NCBI GenBank assembly: GCA_900318685.1
Contig: ONLL01000008.1
Coordinates: 50,325 to 114,324, forward strand
Source: an uncultured Prevotellaceae bacterium
GTDB taxonomy: Bacteria; Bacteroidota; Bacteroidia; Bacteroidales; Bacteroidaceae
Length of the DNA stretch: 64,000 bases
Reading direction: 5' to 3'
Both the position numbers and the translations under genes were made by a program. A model generated the notes under the pieces. It was not told the DNA's origin and ran no database searches. It was given only the letters and a program-made list of their open reading frames with translations. This document shows positions 54,049-61,206 of the stretch, one piece after another (within the stretch, counting starts at the first letter, position 1; every line of letters begins with the position of its first letter).

Positions 54049-56220
54049 ATGAGAAGATTTACAACCCTGATCACAGTGTTTGCTCTCTGCCTCACGATAA
54101 TGGCACAGGGCGGTAGTTACAAGGACGAAACGGAGACTCGGACAGCGAAGAAACTCACCCCACAACTAATACTGCGTCTGGCCCATCAGAAATCTCAGTC
54201 ACAGGCGGCAGCTACCCGTGCTAAAGACAAACAGGTCAGCGAGCAGCTGCAGACTAGGATTGTGGTGGAAGTGGCTCCCGACGGCATCGCCCAGACGTTC
54301 AAGCAGATGAAGGCCGCAGGTGCCACCATCTGTTCGCGCTTGGGCAGCCAGACTGTAATCGACCTGCCCGTCGACAGTCTTTCCTCGCTGGAACGCATCG
54401 ATGGCGTATTGCGCATCGACATGGGCCACAAAGGCAGGTGGAAGAGCGACGTGTCACGAGTCGAGACCGGAGTGAGCCAGCTCAACGGCCCCACCCTGCC
54501 TGAAGGCGCCACGTCCTTCACCGGCAAGGGAGTCACCGTGTGCCTCATCGACGAAGGCTTCGACTTCCAGCACCCCGCATTCAAGGATGCCAACGGCAAC
54601 TCGCGCATCAAGTGCGTCTATATGCTCACCGACGAGGGCGGCCGAAAGTTCACCGTCGACGACCCTGAGATCGGAGAGTACACTTTCCCCGGCTCAGTCT
54701 ACGACACGCCAGAGCTCATCGCCACACTCACCACCGACGATGACGAGGAGTATCACGGCTCACACACGGCAGGCATTGCTGCCGGCAGCCTCTCGCCACA
54801 AGGCTTCGGAGGCATGGCTCCTGAGGCCGACCTTGTGCTCATCTCCCTGAGCGGCGATTTTGACGAATACGAAGATGTGAATGATGTTATCGAGCTAGCC
54901 ATCTCCTTTGCCGTTGCCTATGCCCAGCAAAACGATCAGCCAGTGGTGCTCAGCTGCAGCGCCAATAGTCACAGTGGTCCCCACGATGGCACTAGCACAG
55001 TGACGAAGGCCATCGAGGAGGCTTCCCAGACTCTCGTCCCCGTGTTCTCGGCAGGCAATGAAGGCGGCTACCCCGTTCACCTCTACCAGAAGTTCACCGA
55101 AACGAAGAAGACCATCAAGACCCTGCTCATCGGCCTGATGGACAGTGAGACCGATGGTTACATATACGATATGATGGCCAGTGTAGCCGGCTATACCCGT
55201 ACGGGCAGCGAAGCCAGTATCAAGCTTTCACTACACTCCATCAATCAGATTACCGGTGCCCTCAAGACCCTTTGGAGCTCCGACACGTTCACAGCTACAC
55301 CCGACTGTGAGGAGGCCGTCACCCTGGTGTCGAGCGATGACGATGCCACGCTGGCCAAATACTTCAAAGGCGAGTTGGCCGTAGGAGCCTTCGACAATGG
55401 CGACGGACGGCTTTGCATCGGAGCAGAAGTCGACGGCAGCGTGAAGGGCCTCTACCTCTTTCAGCTGACCATCGGTGGAGCCCCTAACACCGAGATTGAC
55501 CTCTGGGATGACGTGGCAGGCTTCGGCGGCACGCAGTTAATCGGATTGCCCGGCTATGTCGACGGCGACAGCGAGATGTCGGCTGGCGACTGGACGTCCA
55601 CTGAGCGAGTGATCAGCGTCGGAGCCTATTGCGCTAATGTCAACGAGCGGTCCTACGACGGCTCCGTCATCGACACCTCCATTCCTGAAGACGAGGACGA
55701 TGATGCCTATGTGCTCGACGACATCGCCTGGTTCTCCAGCTACGGCACCTCCTTCAACGATGTCGTCCAGCCCGTCATCTGTGCCCCTGGCGTGAACATC
55801 GTGTCATCCTTCAACCAATACTACCTCAGCGACGAGGAAGTTGCCGACGAAATGCAATGGCAGGGCTATCCCTATGGCGCTGAGAGCGGCACCTCGATGT
55901 CCTGTCCTGCCGTCTCGGGCATCATCGCCCTCTGGCTCGAGGCACAGCCTACCATGACTTTCGACGATGTGATGGATGTGCTGCGCAACACATCTCGCAC
56001 CGACACTTATACAGCCAACGACGACAAGCGATGGGGATTCGGAAAGATCGACGCCGCCACGGGCATCAGCTATATCAACTCCACTTACGTCTCCATCCGC
56101 GACATCAGCCGCGATGCCTCGTCCGACGATGCCCTCTACGACCTTCAGGGCCGCCGCATCGTCACCCAGCCTGCCGCCGGCATCTACATCCACCAAGGCA
56201 GGAAGGTGCTGGTGAAGTAG
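54049..56220 (+). CDS. Secreted subtilisin-like serine protease (family S8)
   Basis: The 723-residue protein has signal peptide MRRFTTLITVFALCLTIMAQ, an inhibitor-like prodomain (about 65-130) and the S8 catalytic domain. The triad is aspartate in VCLIDEGFDFQHP, histidine in YHGSHTAGIAAG and serine in SGTSMSCPAVSG; the oxyanion asparagine is in FSAGNEGG. A beta insertion (about 360-520) splits the domain as in lactocepin-like members. The last 30 residues (YDLQGRRI...GRKVLVK) are a sorting-type tail, so it is likely exported to the surface. It has its own promoter. Confidence 0.9.
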   Translation: MRRFTTLITVFALCLTIMAQGGSYKDETETRTAKKLTPQLILRLAHQKSQSQAAATRAKDKQVSEQLQTRIVVEVAPDGIAQTFKQMKAAGATICSRLGSQTVIDLPVDSLSSLERIDGVLRIDMGHKGRWKSDVSRVETGVSQLNGPTLPEGATSFTGKGVTVCLIDEGFDFQHPAFKDANGNSRIKCVYMLTDEGGRKFTVDDPEIGEYTFPGSVYDTPELIATLTTDDDEEYHGSHTAGIAAGSLSPQGFGGMAPEADLVLISLSGDFDEYEDVNDVIELAISFAVAYAQQNDQPVVLSCSANSHSGPHDGTSTVTKAIEEASQTLVPVFSAGNEGGYPVHLYQKFTETKKTIKTLLIGLMDSETDGYIYDMMASVAGYTRTGSEASIKLSLHSINQITGALKTLWSSDTFTATPDCEEAVTLVSSDDDATLAKYFKGELAVGAFDNGDGRLCIGAEVDGSVKGLYLFQLTIGGAPNTEIDLWDDVAGFGGTQLIGLPGYVDGDSEMSAGDWTSTERVISVGAYCANVNERSYDGSVIDTSIPEDEDDDAYVLDDIAWFSSYGTSFNDVVQPVICAPGVNIVSSFNQYYLSDEEVADEMQWQGYPYGAESGTSMSCPAVSGIIALWLEAQPTMTFDDVMDVLRNTSRTDTYTANDDKRWGFGKIDAATGISYINSTYVSIRDISRDASSDDALYDLQGRRIVTQPAAGIYIHQGRKVLVK

Positions 56221-56305
56221 GCCAGGCCTTGACCAGACCGTTGACTCCAACTACCACGTTATTGGCAACGGCAACATCCTCACCTCCTTGCTTTAGCAGA
56301 GAACT

Positions 56306-56339
56306 TTTCCCCTCAGATCCTTGGCGGTTTGAGGGGAAA
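56306..56339 (+). repeat. 34-bp hairpin element, copy 2, before sbcD
   Basis: TTTCCCCTCA pairs perfectly with TGAGGGGAAA (10 bp) around the loop GATCCTTGGCGGTT. It is identical in all 34 bases and in the same orientation as the copy at 61097-61130. It ends 4 bases before the sbcD -7 box. Confidence 0.85.
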
Positions 56340-56343
56340 TGCT

Positions 56344-56351
56344 TACCTTTG
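56344..56351 (+). promoter_or_regulatory. -7 box of sbcDC
   Basis: TACCTTTG, 83 bases before ATG 56435 and directly behind the hairpin element. Confidence 0.7.
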
Positions 56352-56434
56352 CAGACTAATTACAATAAAGTGAGCCTCTGGCTTTTACTAGTCAGAGCAT
56401 CATCATCACAACGGACAAAACATACTACTGACCA

Positions 56435-57703
56435 ATGAAGATAATAGCGACCAGCGATTGGCACCTCGGAAACATGTTTCATGGAAACGACCGGCTGCCA
56501 GAACACAAACATTTTCTGTCTTGGCTGCTCTTGCAGATTGAGGAGCAACAGCCTGACGCCCTGCTCATTGCGGGCGATATCTTCGACAATGGCAATCCCT
56601 CTGCTGCCTCACAATCCGTCTACTATAGTTTTCTTGCTGATGCCAGTGAGAAATGTCCCACGATGCAGATCATCATCATTGCGGGAAATCACGATTCAGC
56701 CAACCGGCTCGAGGCTCCTCGTGCACTGCTTACTCGACACCACGTTGAGGTGAGAGGCGTTATCCAGCGGACATGGGTGCAGACCGAGGACAAAGGCGAA
56801 TGGCAGACAAACTACGACGACCTGATGCTACCCATCACGAACCGTGATGGCGAACAGGCTATCGTATTGGCAGTTCCCTATCTGCGAAACGACATTATTC
56901 ATAATGCCAGCTATTCTGCAGGTGTCAATACTTTCCTGCGTGAGCTCACGTCGAAAGCACGTGACAAGTATCCCGGCCTTCCCCTGCTGATGATGGCACA
57001 CATGTATGCCAAAGGAGCCGACATTGCGCCCAAAGATGCCAGTGAGAAGATCATCATCGGTGGCGCAGAAGAAGTAAGCATGGACGGGTGGACTGACCAT
57101 CCCGACTATCTCACATGTGGACATATCCATAAGCGCCAGCATATCTGGAACACCGACTGGGCACGGTATAGCGGAAGCGTGCTGCCCATGTCCTTTGCTG
57201 AAGTTGACTATCACCATGGCGTCGATCTTGTCACCATTCAGGCAGACGGAAAACATCATACCGACTTCCTTGAATATGAGCCCCAGCACAAGCTGCTCAT
57301 CCTCCCTGAAGAAGACGAAGAGCTAACACTGAACAAGCTGAAAAAACTCGTCAACGCAGAATTGAAAGACAGAGTCGACGGTAAGCTCGACGACCACTTC
57401 GTCTACCTCATGCTGAAGGTCAAGCTCGAAAAAGTCAGCAACGACGACCTGATGGCCTTAGAGGAGCTTATAGCCGGAAAGAACGCTGTTCTCTGCAGGA
57501 TACAAAGAATCTTACCCGAGCTTGGTCTTTCCACCATATCAGGCGGAGAGCACATTCACAGCATCGATGACATCCTGAACCGCAACCCCCTTGACACCCT
57601 CAAGGAAGCCTTTGCCGTAAGAAACAAAGAAATGAGTGAACACCAGGAGCAGATGCTCTCAGCATTGCTCAGTTCCATCACATCAGAATCAGACGAAACA
57701 TGA
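56435..57703 (+). CDS. sbcD: Nuclease SbcD (Mre11-like) of the SbcCD complex
   Basis: Opens hairpins and processes blocked DNA ends with SbcC. The calcineurin-like phosphoesterase motifs are in order: SDWHLGNMF (residues 6-14), AGDIFDNGNPS, IAGNHDSANRLEAPRA and CGHIHKRQ. The capping and SbcC-binding region occupies about 280-420. It has 422 residues, normal for the family, and overlaps the sbcC start by 4 bases. Confidence 0.95.
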   Translation: MKIIATSDWHLGNMFHGNDRLPEHKHFLSWLLLQIEEQQPDALLIAGDIFDNGNPSAASQSVYYSFLADASEKCPTMQIIIIAGNHDSANRLEAPRALLTRHHVEVRGVIQRTWVQTEDKGEWQTNYDDLMLPITNRDGEQAIVLAVPYLRNDIIHNASYSAGVNTFLRELTSKARDKYPGLPLLMMAHMYAKGADIAPKDASEKIIIGGAEEVSMDGWTDHPDYLTCGHIHKRQHIWNTDWARYSGSVLPMSFAEVDYHHGVDLVTIQADGKHHTDFLEYEPQHKLLILPEEDEELTLNKLKKLVNAELKDRVDGKLDDHFVYLMLKVKLEKVSNDDLMALEELIAGKNAVLCRIQRILPELGLSTISGGEHIHSIDDILNRNPLDTLKEAFAVRNKEMSEHQEQMLSALLSSITSESDET

Positions 57704-60700
57704 AAATCCTGCAACTTGAAATCCTCAATCTTGCCTCTCTCGACCGCCAGGGTGGTGAAGTGATCAATTTCGAAGAAGGGGCGCTCGGCGATAGCACCAT
57801 CTTCAGCATCATAGGCCCTACAGGTAGCGGCAAATCGACGCTACTCGATGCCATCTGCCTCGCGCTCTATGGCCGTGCGCCACGCTATCCCCGCAAGCCA
57901 GGCGAGCGCAAGCAAGGTATTGTCATATATGGGGAGACAGACAAAGACGAGAGCAATCGTCCTGCACCTACCGATAGCGTCAACATCCTCACGCGAGGCA
58001 AGAAAAATGGCTATAGCAAACTCACCTTTCTTGCCAACAATGGCAATATCTATCGTGCAGAGTGGCATGTAAGATTTAAGACAAAAAAATATGATGCGCC
58101 TGAAACTTATCTTTACCTGCTGACAAAGGAGAACGGCCAGCCGAAAGAGGAAGTGACTCATTGGGAAGACATCCCAACGATTATTGGCCTCGACTACGAC
58201 CAGTTTCTGCGTACCGTACTCATTGCCCAGGGATCCTTTGCCAATTTCCTCACTGCCAAGGAAGACGAGCGCTACCAGTTGCTCGAGAAGCTCATAGGCT
58301 GTGAGGAACTCTACACCACCATCGCCTCCAAAATCAAGGAGCAGAAAGACCTCGCCGTCTTGGCTTACAACGAAGTCAATGCCAAAATCTCAGCCTACAA
58401 GAATGACCTGATTCCTGACGAAGAACTCCAGGAATTCGAAAACCGTCTCAGGATTCTGGAGGAAAAAGAGAAGAATGAGAAAGCGGAACTCGGCAAGGTT
58501 GTCGAATCGTTGGGGTGGTTTGCCACAGAAAATCAGTATCTTGAGAATCTCAAGAAATATGATTCCAGACTCAAGCAGAGTCTGCAGGATCTGGAGGCCA
58601 TGAAGACTGAATCCGGCCTGTTGGAGCTGCACGATGCCACGCTAACCGCAGTAGGATACTATCGCGACATTCAGAAAGCCAAGCAAACTATAGCCGATCA
58701 AGAAAAGCTATTGAAAACCCTTAACGAAAAGCAGAAGGAAAAGCAGACAGAAATCGAAGGAGCAAACGAGGCGCTTCGAACCCTCAAAGAGGCTGCAGCC
58801 AAAGCAGCCAAGACTCTGGATGATCAGAAACCCCATATCAACAATGCCAGAAGCATCAAGGGAGAACTGGTTACTGCCAGAAAGGCACTGAAAGATAAAG
58901 AAGCCGACCTGAAAGAGGCTGAGAAAACATATAAAAATGCTAAGCAGGCTGTTAGCGACAATGCAAAAGCCATCGAGAAAGCCCAGCAGATTCTTGCTGA
59001 TGCCCAAGCTACTTGTGACCAGCTGAAAGCATCTGTCGAGAAGACAACGAAGCAGAAAGCAGATGCAGTAAATCTGGCCACGAACGCCTTTAACATCGAA
59101 GCAGAAAAAGCCAAAGGCCTCGATGCTGAAAAGCTTCAGAAAGCCGACCGCGAGGTCAATCAAAAGAAGAGTGACATCCCTAAGGCTATCGAGACGCGCA
59201 GGAAAATCAAGGAGAATGCTGAGAACCTCAAAAAGACAGAAGAAGAGAACAGGCGGTTGGCCAGCCGCAACGTTGAGATCGATGAAGAACTTCAACAACT
59301 CAACACCGATTCCCTGTCAAAGGAACTAGAGACGCTTCAGAAGACCTACACCCTGATGACCAGCGAAAACTGGGCCCAGCATCGCATGGAGCTTGAAGAC
59401 GGGAAACCATGCCCTCTCTGCGGTGCTATACACCATCCATATACCACCGACGAGACCTTCGCCCCCGTTGTCAGTGAGATGGATGCAATCATAAAGGAGA
59501 AGAAAAAACAACTTGACGAACTGAACAAACAAAACCAGGAGCTCTCCAGGGAGAAAAGCCTCAACCAAGGTACCATCGAAGAAAAGAAACGCTCGCTCAA
59601 TCATCTGAAAACCAGCATTGAGGAGCAGCAGGCTAGTTGGGCCAACATCCATAGCAGATATCCCGACTGGCCAGAGGATGCCGAACAATTGACGATGATA
59701 CAGCGGCAAATCAATGAGGAGGCTGAAAAAGCTGGACAGGCATTGAACGACTATAACGCACTGGTAAAGGCCATCGACCGTCTTCGTAAAGAAAAAGAGA
59801 AGGCCGAGAAAACATTGCGTGACTATAATGAGCAGTCCGACAAAGACATTCAGAACGCAGAAAGCAAGAAAAACGCTGCCAATACGACGCTTACTACCGA
59901 AAAGGGAAAGACCGACAACCTGAACGTTCAGGCTCAGGAGAAGGCCCAAGCCCTCATCAAAGCCAATGAGGCATTATTGAGCGCAAAGAAAGAAGTAGAA
60001 TCTAAGACTGCTGCCCTCAAGGCAGAAATAGGAGACAACGATCCTGACACCTACGAGCAAGGACTCCAAAAGGCAAAAGATGATGCCAATAAAGCCGTTG
60101 ACGAGCAGGCCAAAAAGATTGGAGACCTCGAGAAAGAGAAAGAAGGCATTCAGGGACAAGCGTCAGCAACAGAGCAGGCAAAAAAGCTCCAAGTTGATCT
60201 ACTCTCAGACGTGGAGCCTAAGCTTCAAGCCTGGCTTGACCATTACAATGCATCCCCCGACCATCCACAGCAGCTGGCCCTCTCCGACATCGTCCGTATC
60301 AGTGAGTCCAAGGCCGACTGGGAAGCTATTCGTCATACGCTAAGACAACTGGCTGAGGCGGCAACCACCGCTAAGGCCACCTATGACAATGAGAATAGTA
60401 ATCATGAAGCCCATCAGGCAAAGAAGCCTGCTGACGATCAGCAAACCCTGACAGCACGCAAAACGGAATTAGAGCAACGTTCGAACACCGAATTAGTCAA
60501 TTGCCAGACCCGCAAAAAGCGTCATGACGATGCCAGGCAGTTGATGGGTGCCCTTCACGATGAAGTCCAAGAGAAAACCTTGCTGAAGCGAGAATGGGAG
60601 GAAATCCTTGATGCCATAGGCAGCGACGGCAAGACACTCCGCAAGATAGCCCAATGCTACACTCTCCGCTTCCTCATTGCCCATGCCAACTATGAGATAC

Positions 60701-61089
60701 GTAAGTTCAACAACCGCTACGAGTTGCAGCAGGTCAGGAACTCCCTCGGCATCCGTGTCATCGATCATGACAGGGCTGACGATGTGCGCGACACCACCTC
60801 GCTCTCAGGAGGCGAGACCTTCATCGTCTCCCTTGGCTTGGCCTTAGGCCTCTCAGCTCTGTCGTCCAGAAACATCTCCTTCGAGAATCTCTTCATCGAC
60901 GAAGGCTTTGGCACCCTCGACCACGACAGTCTCGAGACCGTCATCAACTCCCTCGCCATGCTCCAGTCTTCACAGGGAAAGAAAGTAGGTGTTATCAGCC
61001 ACACCGACTCCATGTCGCGCATCACCACCCAGATCCGCGTCATCCGCAACGGCTCCTCTGGCAGTAGCCACATCGAAATCTATCCATAA
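57700..61089 (+). CDS. sbcC: SbcC (Rad50-like) ATPase of the SbcCD complex
   Basis: Rad50-like ABC ATPase with SbcD as partner. Walker A is GPTGSGKST (residues 39-47), and the Q-loop region is FLRTVLIAQGSFANFL. Two long coiled coils (about 200-560 and 590-980) flank the zinc hook CPLC (cysteines near residues 571 and 574). The signature is TSLSGGETFIVSLGLALGLS, and Walker B is LFIDEGFGTLD. The 1129-residue length is normal. It ends 7 bases before the 34-bp hairpin repeat. Confidence 0.96.
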   Translation: MKILQLEILNLASLDRQGGEVINFEEGALGDSTIFSIIGPTGSGKSTLLDAICLALYGRAPRYPRKPGERKQGIVIYGETDKDESNRPAPTDSVNILTRGKKNGYSKLTFLANNGNIYRAEWHVRFKTKKYDAPETYLYLLTKENGQPKEEVTHWEDIPTIIGLDYDQFLRTVLIAQGSFANFLTAKEDERYQLLEKLIGCEELYTTIASKIKEQKDLAVLAYNEVNAKISAYKNDLIPDEELQEFENRLRILEEKEKNEKAELGKVVESLGWFATENQYLENLKKYDSRLKQSLQDLEAMKTESGLLELHDATLTAVGYYRDIQKAKQTIADQEKLLKTLNEKQKEKQTEIEGANEALRTLKEAAAKAAKTLDDQKPHINNARSIKGELVTARKALKDKEADLKEAEKTYKNAKQAVSDNAKAIEKAQQILADAQATCDQLKASVEKTTKQKADAVNLATNAFNIEAEKAKGLDAEKLQKADREVNQKKSDIPKAIETRRKIKENAENLKKTEEENRRLASRNVEIDEELQQLNTDSLSKELETLQKTYTLMTSENWAQHRMELEDGKPCPLCGAIHHPYTTDETFAPVVSEMDAIIKEKKKQLDELNKQNQELSREKSLNQGTIEEKKRSLNHLKTSIEEQQASWANIHSRYPDWPEDAEQLTMIQRQINEEAEKAGQALNDYNALVKAIDRLRKEKEKAEKTLRDYNEQSDKDIQNAESKKNAANTTLTTEKGKTDNLNVQAQEKAQALIKANEALLSAKKEVESKTAALKAEIGDNDPDTYEQGLQKAKDDANKAVDEQAKKIGDLEKEKEGIQGQASATEQAKKLQVDLLSDVEPKLQAWLDHYNASPDHPQQLALSDIVRISESKADWEAIRHTLRQLAEAATTAKATYDNENSNHEAHQAKKPADDQQTLTARKTELEQRSNTELVNCQTRKKRHDDARQLMGALHDEVQEKTLLKREWEEILDAIGSDGKTLRKIAQCYTLRFLIAHANYEIRKFNNRYELQQVRNSLGIRVIDHDRADDVRDTTSLSGGETFIVSLGLALGLSALSSRNISFENLFIDEGFGTLDHDSLETVINSLAMLQSSQGKKVGVISHTDSMSRITTQIRVIRNGSSGSSHIEIYP

Positions 61090-61096
61090 CCCAACC

Positions 61097-61130
61097 TTTC
61101 CCCTCAGATCCTTGGCGGTTTGAGGGGAAA
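61097..61130 (+). repeat. 34-bp hairpin element, copy 3, after sbcC
   Basis: Identical to 56306-56339 over all 34 bases, same orientation, so it and copy 2 bracket sbcDC as direct repeats. No T-run follows, so it is not an ordinary terminator. Confidence 0.85.
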
Positions 61131-61206
61131 TCTGCTCTGTGACAGTTGTCGCAATGATCCTTGTTCCATATTGTATAGAAAAGCCATTGAACAGATAACG
61201 ATTAAA

